64,000 bases of DNA from CAYRTD01 sp964528675 (GCA_964528675.1 CAZGTU010000002.1:62001-126000), one strand, 5' to 3'. Shown: positions 39,801 through 49,799, numbered from the stretch's first letter. Made by a program: numbers and translations. Notes: generated by a model not told the origin, from the sequence alone.

Positions 39801-40069
39801 GATCCGACAGATATGTAGAAAGGGGTGATTTCCTGAGATTGAATAATGTAAACCTCCGGTATTCTTTAAAACCCGAAATTGTTGAAAGACTGCATTTAAA
39901 CTCTTTTGAAATTGCTTTTATTATGAGAAAGATATTGACTTTCACGAATTATACCGGTCAGGATCCGGAAATCGGGGCGGTGGGTGATGATCCTTTCTGG
40001 ATGGGAGAAGACAGGGCCAGAACTCCTGTGCCAAAAATATATGCTATAAGTTTTAGTTTAGGTTTTTAA
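36842..40069 (+). CDS. SusC-family TonB-dependent outer-membrane transporter (pair 1)
   Basis: 1075 residues with a signal peptide (FLSHNIIAQQ). Order: carboxypeptidase-regulatory-like domain (~25-105, VRGKVTEKGSNEPVIGATI), plug domain (~120-240, with GDALQGQVSGLDIVAASG and SSIVIRGMGSLGNANPLIVVDG), then the 22-strand barrel ending in aromatic/Gly residues (AISFSLGF). There is no STN signalling domain at the N-terminus. It imports oligosaccharides with its SusD partner, encoded 13 bases downstream, driven by TonB/ExbBD. The plug has the usual features, so it is probably functional. Confidence 0.96.
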   Translation: MSTARKILIVLISMIFLSHNIIAQQKTIVRGKVTEKGSNEPVIGATIVERDAQGRIINGTIADVNGNYVLEVANPNDTMSISFVGYETKTIVPGSRTSINIELAPKAIGLEEIRITAKSTAKDLMTGISERDRTSSSATIEMDELKGMATVSVGDALQGQVSGLDIVAASGDPGSGSSIVIRGMGSLGNANPLIVVDGIPQDIRVDPDFNFQAADQQDLGNLVNIAPQDIKSVEVLKDAASTAVWGSKGADGVLIINTHEGRKSSAISFDYQYKIDANIQPPPIPMLNGDEYITMQLEELHNSRGIFDVPAQIAYDRDYIDFYNYSANTNWIEEITRDSYTHDHFLRMSGGSDNTTYYTSLNYQKNYGTTINNAFQRLSLRVNIDYELSTKLRFATNFNYSNTDREGNPRVGGRNVRSMSYIKAPNMAILEHDSEGRLTGEYFIPIESYQGRGSEYFNPVAIANYGIDDQMANQIENSFILYYDIVDWLMFQQTVSFSYINSKDNSFIPYNAIGDDWLESSINNASEGNSLDSRLLSRSQLFFTPFSRNRTHKLTAVAMAVVEQKQNEWMFISSSKSPKLSIEDPAAGSVISSINSGSSESRLFGLLGSVNYVLKNRYILSANLRADADSKFGTSNRWGLFPSVSAGWRFKMEPFASGWNVVDNDSKLRFSVGQSGKAPGSAYARFAQYESQTQYMDDPAIRPGQIQLDNLKWQTVTQWNAGLDLSFLNERIMLTADAYLKRTSDLLWSNYSIPASSGFTTLRYYNGGELENKGWELLVNGVVVRRNNIRVGLNFNITRNINRFLKFPENFNEERSVSIGNGEYPRKAEIGKPIGSFYGFRYLGVWPSDAAVIATDENGNVLLDGNGESMPLTYKESYKFQGGDSKYEDFNHDGTIDILDAVYIGDSSPEFTGGFGGNVNYKRLSASVFFHYRMGFDIVNRIAIETQGMNNRNNQSKAVLHRWRRQGQDEPDMLPRAYMDHPANNLGSDRYVERGDFLRLNNVNLRYSLKPEIVERLHLNSFEIAFIMRKILTFTNYTGQDPEIGAVGDDPFWMGEDRARTPVPKIYAISFSLGF

Positions 40070-40082
40070 AAAAAATATTAAA

Positions 40083-41555
40083 GTGAGATTCATAAAGAAA
40101 ATATCATACACATTTATTGCTTTGAGTCTTATCATGAGTGTGAATTCCTGTGAAGATTGGCTGGATCTAATGCCACCCGATGGTCTGGTAAAAGACGAAT
40201 ACTGGAAGTCCAAGGAGGATGTCAAGGCTGTTTTAATGGCTTCATACAGAGGTTTTTCCGCTATGTCATATCGCTTATTTTACTATGGAGAACTCAGGGC
40301 AGATATGATTGGGGAAGGATCACTAATGAGATCAGATTACAGAAGTATATATCAGGGTAATTTATATCCCGATAACTGGCTTGTCAACTGGTCCAATTTC
40401 TATAGTATAATCAATTATTGCAATACCCTACTAAAGTATGCTCCGGGGGTGAAAAATGAAGATCCGACATTTTCTAATTATACTTACGAAACCTATCGTT
40501 CAGAGGCCATCTTTCTGAGAAGCCTGGCCTATTTTTATCTGGTCATGATTTACAAGGAAGTTCCCCTGATAATGGAGGCATCGGATACAGATGCACAGAA
40601 TTTTTTTCCTGCAAAAACCAATGAAGAAATCATTCTTGAAAGGATAAATGAAGATCTTCTCGGAATAATTAATACCCTGCCGCGTGAATATGAGACAAAT
40701 GACAAAACCCGGGGAAGGGCAACGCAGGCTGCGGCATATGCTTTGCTTGCTGATATCGCCCTATGGAACTTTAATTATGAAGAATGCATCGAATATGTAG
40801 AACAAATTGAAAAAAATGAACTGTATAAACTTGTGCCGGGAGGAGACTGGTTTAAAATATTCAGTGAAGGAAACACTCTGGAGGGAATTTTTGAATTGCA
40901 GTTTGATGAAGGTCTTGGTCAGAGTAATTTTATTTATAATGAAACACGATATGATTATGTAGCTGCGGGAGATTATGCTTTAAGGCTTCTGACACCCAAA
41001 ATATCCCAGGAAATAATCCGGGGTAATGGATCATTAAGGCCAAGTGATAAGATGATCTGGAAATATACAGGTGCTGCTCCCGATCGTCTTTCTTTGAGGC
41101 CCGGTAATGAAGCTGGAAGTGCCAATTACATAATTTACAGACTGGCAGGTGTTAAGTTGATGAAAGCTGAAGCATTGTCCCAACTGGGTAGATATAATGA
41201 AGCCCTTACTTTAGTAAATGAGATTAGAAATAGGGCATTTGTACAGCCTATAGCAGATGTTACGGAAACGCGCCAGGCCTACGAAGATCTTATTCTTGAA
41301 GAAAGAGCCAGGGAACTTGCTTTTGAAGGTAAGAGATGGTATGATCTTTTACGAATGGGAAGGAGGAATAATTATGCAAGAAAGGACAAATTGATTGAAA
41401 TTATTATAAAAGACCTTCCCGCAACACAAAAGCGGGTTATGGCATCAAAACTTACCGATCCCTACGGATGGTATTGGCCAATATATCAATCGGAAATCGA
41501 AAATAATCCAAATTTATTACAGAATCCTTATTATCAAACATATGGTGAAGATTAA
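40083..41555 (+). CDS. SusD-family glycan-binding lipoprotein (pair 1)
   Basis: 490 residues starting at GTG 40083, the only start directly after SusC and giving a proper lipoprotein signal (MSVNSC). The SusD fold is plain: EDWLDLMPPDG at the mature N-terminus, SEAIFLRSLAYFYLVMIYKEVPL in the helical core, and EERARELAFEGKRWYDLLRMGR near the C-terminus, a family hallmark. It binds oligosaccharides at the cell surface and caps the SusC barrel. The next gene starts 14 bases before its stop, which points to coupled translation. Confidence 0.95.
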   Translation: MRFIKKISYTFIALSLIMSVNSCEDWLDLMPPDGLVKDEYWKSKEDVKAVLMASYRGFSAMSYRLFYYGELRADMIGEGSLMRSDYRSIYQGNLYPDNWLVNWSNFYSIINYCNTLLKYAPGVKNEDPTFSNYTYETYRSEAIFLRSLAYFYLVMIYKEVPLIMEASDTDAQNFFPAKTNEEIILERINEDLLGIINTLPREYETNDKTRGRATQAAAYALLADIALWNFNYEECIEYVEQIEKNELYKLVPGGDWFKIFSEGNTLEGIFELQFDEGLGQSNFIYNETRYDYVAAGDYALRLLTPKISQEIIRGNGSLRPSDKMIWKYTGAAPDRLSLRPGNEAGSANYIIYRLAGVKLMKAEALSQLGRYNEALTLVNEIRNRAFVQPIADVTETRQAYEDLILEERARELAFEGKRWYDLLRMGRRNNYARKDKLIEIIIKDLPATQKRVMASKLTDPYGWYWPIYQSEIENNPNLLQNPYYQTYGED

Positions 41556-43131
41556 CAGATATATTTATATGTTTTCCTGCCTTGCGATCTGTTTGCTGAT
41601 CTTTTCGCATTGTGAGGAAGAGTTGCCCGTTCGGTCATTCTATCATGAAGAAGATGAATCCATTATGAAATATATAAGTTTACATGAAGAAAAGTATTCA
41701 AGCTTTATTCAGATTCTGGAGGTAAGTAACATTGACAGAACACTTACAGCCCAGAATCCTCATGGGGCAAAATATACTCTCTTTTTACCAGACAATGATG
41801 CAATAGATCGGTTTCTTGATAAGAATGAAAAATATGATAATATAGAAGAATTGCTATCAGACTCTTTGTATGTCAATGCATTGGCAAGGTATCATGTGTT
41901 AAACCTGGGTTTAAATTCAAATGATTTTCCTTTTGGTGCATTACCCGATACAACCTTATCAGGTCACTTGTTGTCAATGGGTTTTGAAGTAGTAGCAGAT
42001 ACAACTCAATATATTTTAAATAATAATGCTCCTATAACCCTTCCAAATATTGAATTAACCAATGGATATATTCACATTATCGGAGAGGTACTTTCACCAA
42101 TAATAATCAATAGTTATGAATGGTTGAAGGAACAGGGTAATTTTACTATCCTCGTCAGTGCTATGGAGGAAACTGGTATTAGCGATACTTTCAATGCTAT
42201 TTCAGGAAATGGCAATTCCCAGGTAATTGAAAACACAGTATTGGCCGAATCCGATGAAGTGTTTAATAAATCAGGGATATATTCTCTTGATGATCTTAAA
42301 GAAAGAGTGAGTGATTCTACAAATTATACGGATTATTCTAATGGCTTGCATCAATTTATTGCATATCATATACTTGGTGAAAATTACTTTCTTAATGATT
42401 TTGAAGGAGACAATAGTAATTACAACACCTATGGAAGTCTTCCGGTAAAAATAAACGGGACCAGTATAGACATAAAGGTAAATGAAGGAGTTGCGAGCTT
42501 TGATACCATTGTTGAAGGGAATGATACCACTGTTATTGATTTTATTAATATTGATTATGATAACAGCAATATCCTTACCCGCAATGGGGCTATTCATTTG
42601 ATAACTGAGGTCCTGTTTTTGCATAAACCATCACGATCGAACAGGATATTCGAATTTTATGAAGACCCGGTAATCAAGAGAGCCAGCTCTGTTTTACGTG
42701 AGCATATTTTTGATGAACCCGGGGAGTTTACAAAGATATGGTGGGATGGTGTAGAATCTATCAATTATTTCAAATCCTCATCTGAAATTTTAGGATGCTC
42801 GAATAATGATTACTTAAAGATTGATGGGGATTTTATCATAACATATGAGATTCCTAAAATTCTTCCGGGAAAATACGCTTTACGAATCAATTGTGATTCA
42901 AGAGGAGAAAATAATGCAACCATACAGGTATATCTTGACGGAAAAAAGATTGGAAGGGACATTGATCTTACCTCAGGAGCAAAAGAAGGAGAGTTTGTTA
43001 ATGATGAAGCATCAGAATCAATTCTGATCGGTCATGTGGAATTTTCAAACTATACAGAACATGAGATTAGAATACAACCCCTGATCAATGGAATTTTTAT
43101 CTGGGACTATATAGCTTTCATAAAGGAATGA
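41542..43131 (+). CDS. Fasciclin lipoprotein with C-terminal beta-domain
   Basis: 529 residues with a lipoprotein signal (LLIFSHC, Cys24). Two FAS1 domains are suggested by AKYTLFLPDNDAIDRFL ... ALARYHVLN ... YIHIIGEVLSPI and a second weaker copy (~200-370, ending NGAIHLITEVLFLHKP). The last ~150 residues (GKYALRINCDSRGENNATIQVY, IQPLINGIFIWDYIAFIKE) form a beta-sandwich-like domain that may bind sugar, similar to the DUF5108 region of fasciclin proteins. It overlaps SusD by 14 bases and the next gene by 4. It is probably an outer-membrane accessory to the SusCD complex. Confidence 0.8.
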   Translation: MVKINRYIYMFSCLAICLLIFSHCEEELPVRSFYHEEDESIMKYISLHEEKYSSFIQILEVSNIDRTLTAQNPHGAKYTLFLPDNDAIDRFLDKNEKYDNIEELLSDSLYVNALARYHVLNLGLNSNDFPFGALPDTTLSGHLLSMGFEVVADTTQYILNNNAPITLPNIELTNGYIHIIGEVLSPIIINSYEWLKEQGNFTILVSAMEETGISDTFNAISGNGNSQVIENTVLAESDEVFNKSGIYSLDDLKERVSDSTNYTDYSNGLHQFIAYHILGENYFLNDFEGDNSNYNTYGSLPVKINGTSIDIKVNEGVASFDTIVEGNDTTVIDFINIDYDNSNILTRNGAIHLITEVLFLHKPSRSNRIFEFYEDPVIKRASSVLREHIFDEPGEFTKIWWDGVESINYFKSSSEILGCSNNDYLKIDGDFIITYEIPKILPGKYALRINCDSRGENNATIQVYLDGKKIGRDIDLTSGAKEGEFVNDEASESILIGHVEFSNYTEHEIRIQPLINGIFIWDYIAFIKE

Positions 43132-44711
43132 TCATGAGAATAAATATGAATTATATTATTATATTAATTTTTGCTTGTTGTTTTTTTTCCTGTTCTGAAC
43201 CTTGGGAAAAACATTATTTGAATAACGAAGCAAGTGTTGATTCATACCTCTGGGATACATTAAGCAATAATGGCGAATTTTCTGAATTTATGAATTTTGT
43301 TGAACTGTATGGTTTGAAAGATTATATTACAACAACAAATTCAAAAACCCTTTTTATCCCTGGTAATGAAGCTTTTAATCGTTACCTGAATGCAGAGGAT
43401 ACCAGCGGTTTTCGTAAGGTACTTTTATACCATATTTCTCCCACACTTATGCCTGTAAGATCTATTGAAACCAATAGAAAACTTCTTACTGCTTCAGGAA
43501 AGTATTCACTTATTGAAAACAGGAATAACCAGTATACATTCGATGGAATAGAAATTACCTATTCAAGTAATTTGTACAAGGATGGCAGGTATTATAAAAT
43601 ATCAGAGGTGGTAAAACCAAAACCCAATCTCTATGAGTATATTGACCAGATTAATCCTATGATAATCATATATGTTGATAAGCAGGACACAATAATCCTG
43701 GACCTTGAAGAGAGTAAACCAATTGATTTTACTGAAGAAGGTCAAACAATTTATGATTCTGTCATTAATGTTGAAAACAGATTTGAACAAGAGTTTTTCC
43801 AGATCTCTGAAGAATTCAGGGATAGAAATGCTACAGTTATCATTCCCACAATGGAACAATATAATAATGCACTCAATGAAATGGCTCTGGATCTGGGTGG
43901 CGTTTTTACCGGTTATGAAAACATACCGGAAGAGTGGCAATTAGATGTATTGATCCCTTACCTGTTAAAAAAAGGTTTTTACGGTGGAATAGTTGATGCG
44001 GAAGACTTCCTTATGGAGGATAAGATCCAGAACATTATTGGGGATTCAGTTAGAATAGATTTTGATATTGATCCCGAATCAAGGTTTATTGCCAGCAATG
44101 GAATATCTTATAAATATGCTTCTTATAATATTGACGATTCATTATACATGGGAGAAAGGATCATAGAAGGTGAAAGTCTGGTTGATTCTGTGGGGTTTCA
44201 TAGATATGCATGGAATGATAAGGTGAAGGTTAGTGGTAGAACAGATTATCAACCTGTGCAGTATTATGTCGAGGATGTAGCTTCAAATGATACAGTTGTT
44301 GATATTAGTTTCGAAACTGATTTCAGCGGGCAATATACAGTGGAAATAACATTTGAGGATGTCTTTCCAGGAGAATATCAATTGCTTTGGAGATCTAATT
44401 ACAGAACATCAGGAGTGTATGCGGTTTATGTCAATGGAGAAAAACCATTGGATGCCGGTGGTATTCCTCATACTGAATTTGATACCTATAGCATGAGTGG
44501 ATCTGTTTTTAGCATAATTCCTGGCAGAAAATTTTGGCCTGAAAAGGGATTTAATTCTAAAGATTTTCTTGTCAACAATTTGACAGATTATGGAGATGTT
44601 GTTGTGAAACTGGAATATCTAAGGCCAGGCCAGGGAAGTGATCCTGGCCTGAGCATTGATTTTATTGGTTTGATCCCGATGAGCATTGCAGAACAAGAAC
44701 CTACACCCTAA
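43128..44711 (+). CDS. Fasciclin lipoprotein with C-terminal beta-domain
   Basis: 527 residues with a lipoprotein signal (FACCFFSC, Cys22); the ATGA overlap with the upstream stop sets the start. One FAS1 domain is clear (FSEFMNFVELYGLKDYI ... KTLFIPGNEAFNRYL), with a second, poorer one around VIIPTMEQYNNALNEM. The C-terminal domain (GEYQLLWRSNYRTSGVYAVYVNG ... LSIDFIGLIPM) resembles that of the preceding protein, so the two are probably duplicates. It precedes the second SusC by 24 bases. The role is inferred from position: surface capture of glycan for the SusCD transporters. Confidence 0.8.
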   Translation: MIMRINMNYIIILIFACCFFSCSEPWEKHYLNNEASVDSYLWDTLSNNGEFSEFMNFVELYGLKDYITTTNSKTLFIPGNEAFNRYLNAEDTSGFRKVLLYHISPTLMPVRSIETNRKLLTASGKYSLIENRNNQYTFDGIEITYSSNLYKDGRYYKISEVVKPKPNLYEYIDQINPMIIIYVDKQDTIILDLEESKPIDFTEEGQTIYDSVINVENRFEQEFFQISEEFRDRNATVIIPTMEQYNNALNEMALDLGGVFTGYENIPEEWQLDVLIPYLLKKGFYGGIVDAEDFLMEDKIQNIIGDSVRIDFDIDPESRFIASNGISYKYASYNIDDSLYMGERIIEGESLVDSVGFHRYAWNDKVKVSGRTDYQPVQYYVEDVASNDTVVDISFETDFSGQYTVEITFEDVFPGEYQLLWRSNYRTSGVYAVYVNGEKPLDAGGIPHTEFDTYSMSGSVFSIIPGRKFWPEKGFNSKDFLVNNLTDYGDVVVKLEYLRPGQGSDPGLSIDFIGLIPMSIAEQEPTP

Positions 44712-44735
44712 TTTTTTGAATAATTATATCAGAAT

Positions 44736-47700
44736 ATGAGCAGAATAATTAAAATATTTTTCATTACAACCTGCATTTTACTTTTTTCTTCTGTTTCAGA
44801 ATTATGGTCGCAGGATACTTTATTGGTGACCGGTAAAATTGTGGGAAATAAAAACCAAGCCCTTAAAGATGTATCTGTCAGCATTCAGGGGCATGCCATA
44901 GAACCTGTTATTACCGGTGAGGATGGTAAATTTCAGATCAAATCTCCCGGTCCCAGAGAATGGTTAATCATTACTCCGGTAGGTTCTTACAAAGGTAAAA
45001 GAGTATACCTGAATAACCGTAGTTCCCTGATAGTATCACTTGCACCCGAAGGCATAAAATCCGGTTATGATCAGATAAAGGTTGTAAATCGGAGTATGCT
45101 GAGAAGAGATATTGTCGGATCATTTACAGATGTTTCTATAGAAGGAATTGATAAGTCATCTGTTCATTCTGTCGATCAGTATTTTCAGGGTAGAGTGCCA
45201 GGAATGTACGTTATTAATCATTCAGGAATGCCGGGCATGGCAAGCAATGTTCGTATCAGAGGGGTAAATTCAATGCTTACTAATAATAACCCCCTATTCA
45301 TCATTGATGGTATGCCAATTGAACAGCCCGGATTGATGGATTCGAAATTGGACGGATATGCCTACAACCCCTTAAGTAATATCAATCCTTCCGATATTAC
45401 CCGGATCACGGTTCTTAAAGATCCTTTATTTACTTCTTTATATGGCAGCAAAGGATCTAATGGTGTGATTCTAATTCAGACACTCGAACCTGAAGCGACC
45501 AGGACAGTCATTGATGTGTCTTACAGGACAGGAATTAATCGTATTCCGAAAACCATACCGCAGCTTGATAACCATCAATATAAGTCTTTGGCCAATGAAA
45601 TTCTAATGACTTCAGGTAAAAAAGAAGAGTTTTTCGAAGAACAATACCCCGGGTTATATATTACCGGGGAGGATGAAGGCTTTTTCAAATATCAACATAA
45701 TACTGACTGGCAGGATCTCCTTTTTTCTCCTTCTATAATGAATAATGTTTTTGTCCGGGTGAAGGGTGGAGGAGATCAGGCTAAATTCGGACTTTCTCTG
45801 GGTAATACGAACGATAAAGGTATCTATGATAATACAGGCTATAATCGTATTAATCTTCGATTTCTTACCAGGCTCGATGTAGTTCAGTGGTTCAGGTTGG
45901 ATATAAATGCAAACCTTACTTATAGTAATATTAATCTTAGAGAATCGGCCATTACCAAACAAACGAACCCAATTCTTACAAGTTTATCAAAATCACCCTT
46001 ATTAAATCCTTATAAATATGATGAGGAAGGAAACAGACTTAATATAATCGATGAGGTTGATGAACTTGCTACCAGTAATCCATTGGCTGTCATTAATGAA
46101 TTCGAGGGGGGCAATACTAATTATAGGTTTATAGCTCTTGTTAAAGGGCAGGCTGATGTATCAAATTATATGCAATTGAATTCCATTGTGGGATTAAATC
46201 TGAACTCAGCCAAAGAGTTTGTGTTTATGCCAAATATCGGAATGGACCTTTATTATAATAATGAGGCACATAATGTTTCCCAGAGCGTTAGTAACTATCT
46301 TAATTCATTTTATACAGATAATCATCTTGTATTCAATAAAGATTACGGACTTAATAATTTTAACTTCACAGCGGGTGTGCGGGTAAATACCAATACATTT
46401 CAAAGCGATTGGGGCGAAACCAGAAATGCTCCCGAAAGTGATGAATACCGCACCCTAGGCAGTGGTGAAAGTGCGCTTAGACGTATTGGTGGCCAAAATG
46501 GCAGATGGAACTGGTTATCAGGATACTTGAATTTTCACTATACCATACAGGATAAGTATTTATTCAACGCAGGAGGATCAATAGATAATTCAACACGCAT
46601 AGGTGAGGAGGCTTCTGATTTGTTAATGATAGGAAATGAACCCTTCGGATTGTTTTATTCCCTTGGAGCCGGATGGCGTATTTCAAATGAAAGCTTTCTA
46701 AAAAATATCAACGGACTTAGCAACCTAAAGTTAAGAGCATCATATGGTATTTCCGGCAATGATGACATTGGAAACTATAATGCTTTTAGTTATTATACGG
46801 TTGTTGACTATAGGGAAACAACAGGACTTATTCCCGGTTCATTGCCAAATATGGCATTGACCTACGAAATTTACGAACAAATCAATCTTGGGTTGGATCT
46901 CTCCCTCTGGGCAAACAGAAGCAGCCTGACTTTTGATCTGTACAGGGCTCATACCGATGACATGCTATATTATCAACCACAGGAGGCTTTTCTGGGTTAT
47001 GACTATAAATTGGTAAATGGTGGAAAATTAAGAAATCAGGGCTGGGAGATTCAATTTTTTCAAAGGATTTTCGATACTGATAATTTTAATTGGGACTTTA
47101 TTATTAATTTCTCTCATTACGAAAATACAGTTCTTGATCTGGAAGGTAAGGATATTATCACATCATTTCCAGGGGGAGAGTTTGTAACCCAGGAAGGTGG
47201 ATCTGTTAGTAGTTTCTACGGATACCGTTTTGAAGGGGTTTATTCCACTAATCAGGAAGCTCTGGCTGCCGGACTTGTCAATGAAAAGGGCGTTTCTTAC
47301 GGTGCCGGAGATTCAAAATATCAAGACATTTCAGGACCGGATGGTTTACCTGACGGTATAATAAATTATTTTGACAAAACAATAATCGGTTCAACAGATC
47401 CTGATTATTTTGGCGGTATTATTAATAATTTCAGATTTAAAAGGTGGTACCTGAATTTTATGGTACAATTTGTGTCTGGTAATGAGGTTTTTAATTATGT
47501 TCGTTATCAGAATGAAAGAATGACTGATCTTTCCAATCAGAGTAAAAATACTTTGAAACGATGGCAGCATGAAGGTGATGAAACCGATGTTCCCAGGGCC
47601 CTCTGGAATGACCCGATGGGGAATTCTGCATTTTCATCAAGATGGATTGAAGATGGTTCCTACCTGAGGCTTAAAAACCTGACAGTGGGATATAGAATAC

Positions 47701-47888
47701 CTTCTCAATTCCTTGTATTCAGAAATGCGGATTTCTTTTTTACTGCCACCAATCTGATAACTTTTGATGAATATCTGGGTTATGATCCCGAATTTAGTTA
47801 TTCATATTTAAATATGGAACAGGGAATTGACTACGGTTTGATGCCTCAGCATCGTAATTTTTTAATAGGTGTGAAATTAGGTTTGTAA
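44736..47888 (+). CDS. SusC-family TonB-dependent outer-membrane transporter (pair 2)
   Basis: 1050 residues with a signal peptide (SVSELWSQDT). It has a carboxypeptidase-regulatory-like domain (VTGKIVGNKNQALKDVSVSI), a plug domain (VDQYFQGRVPGMYVINHSG, SNVRIRGVNSMLTNNNPLFI) and the barrel, ending IGVKLGL. No STN domain is present. Only moderately similar to the first SusC in wording, so the two probably import different fragments of the same or related glycans. It is paired with the SusD 18 bases downstream. Confidence 0.95.
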   Translation: MSRIIKIFFITTCILLFSSVSELWSQDTLLVTGKIVGNKNQALKDVSVSIQGHAIEPVITGEDGKFQIKSPGPREWLIITPVGSYKGKRVYLNNRSSLIVSLAPEGIKSGYDQIKVVNRSMLRRDIVGSFTDVSIEGIDKSSVHSVDQYFQGRVPGMYVINHSGMPGMASNVRIRGVNSMLTNNNPLFIIDGMPIEQPGLMDSKLDGYAYNPLSNINPSDITRITVLKDPLFTSLYGSKGSNGVILIQTLEPEATRTVIDVSYRTGINRIPKTIPQLDNHQYKSLANEILMTSGKKEEFFEEQYPGLYITGEDEGFFKYQHNTDWQDLLFSPSIMNNVFVRVKGGGDQAKFGLSLGNTNDKGIYDNTGYNRINLRFLTRLDVVQWFRLDINANLTYSNINLRESAITKQTNPILTSLSKSPLLNPYKYDEEGNRLNIIDEVDELATSNPLAVINEFEGGNTNYRFIALVKGQADVSNYMQLNSIVGLNLNSAKEFVFMPNIGMDLYYNNEAHNVSQSVSNYLNSFYTDNHLVFNKDYGLNNFNFTAGVRVNTNTFQSDWGETRNAPESDEYRTLGSGESALRRIGGQNGRWNWLSGYLNFHYTIQDKYLFNAGGSIDNSTRIGEEASDLLMIGNEPFGLFYSLGAGWRISNESFLKNINGLSNLKLRASYGISGNDDIGNYNAFSYYTVVDYRETTGLIPGSLPNMALTYEIYEQINLGLDLSLWANRSSLTFDLYRAHTDDMLYYQPQEAFLGYDYKLVNGGKLRNQGWEIQFFQRIFDTDNFNWDFIINFSHYENTVLDLEGKDIITSFPGGEFVTQEGGSVSSFYGYRFEGVYSTNQEALAAGLVNEKGVSYGAGDSKYQDISGPDGLPDGIINYFDKTIIGSTDPDYFGGIINNFRFKRWYLNFMVQFVSGNEVFNYVRYQNERMTDLSNQSKNTLKRWQHEGDETDVPRALWNDPMGNSAFSSRWIEDGSYLRLKNLTVGYRIPSQFLVFRNADFFFTATNLITFDEYLGYDPEFSYSYLNMEQGIDYGLMPQHRNFLIGVKLGL

Positions 47889-47906
47889 CAAAGAAAAAGC
47901 TTTTAT

Positions 47907-49799
47907 ATGTTAAAAAATATTCTTCATTATAAAAAACTGATTCTGCTGGCTATTATACTTTCCATAAGTTTTAGCTCATGTGAAAGATTTTTCGATCCTG
48001 AACAGGATCTGATAGTAAAAGAGGAAGATATGTTCGCTGAGTGGTTTGATTACAGGTCTGCAGAAATGGGTTTATATTCTCTGATGCAGGATCTCGTAGA
48101 TCAGATATGGGTATTGGGAGAACTACGCGGAGATCTGCTGATGGTTACTGATAATGCATCACCCGATCTCGTGAATGTCTGTAACTTCAATATCACCAGG
48201 GATAACAAATACGCTTCTCCCACTAATTTTTATCGTTTGATTGCTGCATGCAATAATTTAATTCGACAACTAAAAAGGGAACATCCGGAAGTAACGACCG
48301 GAAATGGTGAAAGTTATTCCAACTATGACAGATTATACGGTGAAGTTATGTGTACGCGTGCCTGGGCGTATTTTAATGCCGCCAGAATATACGGCAAAAT
48401 TCCATACTTTCCGGAATCACTTACAACAGAAGATGAAATAGTAAAATACGTAAATTCAGGGGGCGAATTTGTCGATTCACTCGACATTATTTATAATCCA
48501 CAGGGTCATTATGATCCGAATAAATATCCCCTTTACGACACTATACGAAATGAAACGGTTGTACTCCCGAAGATTTACCTGGATATGGAAACGGTTATTG
48601 ACACTTTTACAAACCAACTGGAAAATGAGGTAAATATAGTGGGGCTGATTCATAATGCAACTAATGAAGATGTAACATGGGATGTTACTATCTGGAATGA
48701 ATATGCAAAACATAGTTTACTCGGTCAGATGTATCTATTCGATGGAAATTTCCAGAAAGCATGGGATCATTTTGAACCTATATTATATGATTATAGTTCT
48801 GAAACAGAGTATATCAGATATGGTTTGGACGATAAATTTGCCAAGGAGAACTGGAAAAATATCTTTACTGCTATTGACCCTTATGAGCATATTCTTACAA
48901 TATGGTTTGGTAAGTCTTACAGACAGGAGAACAGCCTTCAGAGAATGACTTCTGCATTTTCTCCCAATCAATATATGTTAAAACCAACACCTTATTGTGT
49001 TGATCAATTTGAAACCATCTGGAATGGAACAAAATTGGATGATCCGGGAAATTTGCCGCCCGATAGCACCGAGGTAGCTGATAAAGGCAAACCAGGCGAT
49101 TTTTCCCGGGGTCACGGGGTTTCTTACGCTTATGTAAAAAACGGTGAGATAATGGATAAAGAAATCTTGCGTGAACAACTTCTTAAGAGAGCAGATGGAA
49201 ATTTTCGTGATGTCAAATTGTTTATGGAGAATGTAGATACTATGGCCAATAAATTCAGTATTTCAAAAAATCATTATTCCCATGATTCGCATTTTATTGT
49301 TTACAGGGCAGGTGGCATTCATCTTTATGCCGCTGAAATTTTTGCTATCTGGTATTTCGATCATGGTGGCCTTATAAGACCCGAAACCAATAAGAGCCTG
49401 AATATTTTAAATAATGGTTTTTATGATATAGCAAGAAGTGATTACCTTCTGGGGGTAAGAGGTCGTGTAGGGTTTGGGAGCGGATACGCAGCAATAAGCC
49501 TTAGTAATATTATCTATAAACATGATCCGTATACTAACGAAATTATTGGATATAATGACTGGACCGGAAATATATTTCGGAAGCAAAGATACCTGATCGA
49601 TCAGATCATGAATGAAAGAGTAAGGGAACTAGCTTTCGAAGGTGAGCGATTTTATGATCTTATGAGAGTTGCTAAACGAAGGGGAGATAATTCCTATCTT
49701 GCCGATAAGGTGGCTGCTAAATTTTCGGGAGCGAAAAGAGAAGAAATTCGCTCATTATTAATGAATGAAAACAATTGGTTTATTAATTATTTTGATTGA
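47907..49799 (+). CDS. SusD-family glycan-binding lipoprotein (pair 2)
   Basis: 630 residues, longer than the ~490-550 usual for the family. Lipoprotein signal SISFSSC. Recognisable SusD features are YRLIAACNNLIRQLK, EVMCTRAWAYFNAARIYGKIPYF and, near the end, ERVRELAFEGERFYDLMRVAKRRG. The extra length lies mainly in a middle region (~190-260, YNPQGHYDPNKYPLYDTI and following) and ~330-450, which may shape a larger ligand site. It follows the second SusC and closes the uptake module. Confidence 0.92.
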   Translation: MLKNILHYKKLILLAIILSISFSSCERFFDPEQDLIVKEEDMFAEWFDYRSAEMGLYSLMQDLVDQIWVLGELRGDLLMVTDNASPDLVNVCNFNITRDNKYASPTNFYRLIAACNNLIRQLKREHPEVTTGNGESYSNYDRLYGEVMCTRAWAYFNAARIYGKIPYFPESLTTEDEIVKYVNSGGEFVDSLDIIYNPQGHYDPNKYPLYDTIRNETVVLPKIYLDMETVIDTFTNQLENEVNIVGLIHNATNEDVTWDVTIWNEYAKHSLLGQMYLFDGNFQKAWDHFEPILYDYSSETEYIRYGLDDKFAKENWKNIFTAIDPYEHILTIWFGKSYRQENSLQRMTSAFSPNQYMLKPTPYCVDQFETIWNGTKLDDPGNLPPDSTEVADKGKPGDFSRGHGVSYAYVKNGEIMDKEILREQLLKRADGNFRDVKLFMENVDTMANKFSISKNHYSHDSHFIVYRAGGIHLYAAEIFAIWYFDHGGLIRPETNKSLNILNNGFYDIARSDYLLGVRGRVGFGSGYAAISLSNIIYKHDPYTNEIIGYNDWTGNIFRKQRYLIDQIMNERVRELAFEGERFYDLMRVAKRRGDNSYLADKVAAKFSGAKREEIRSLLMNENNWFINYFD

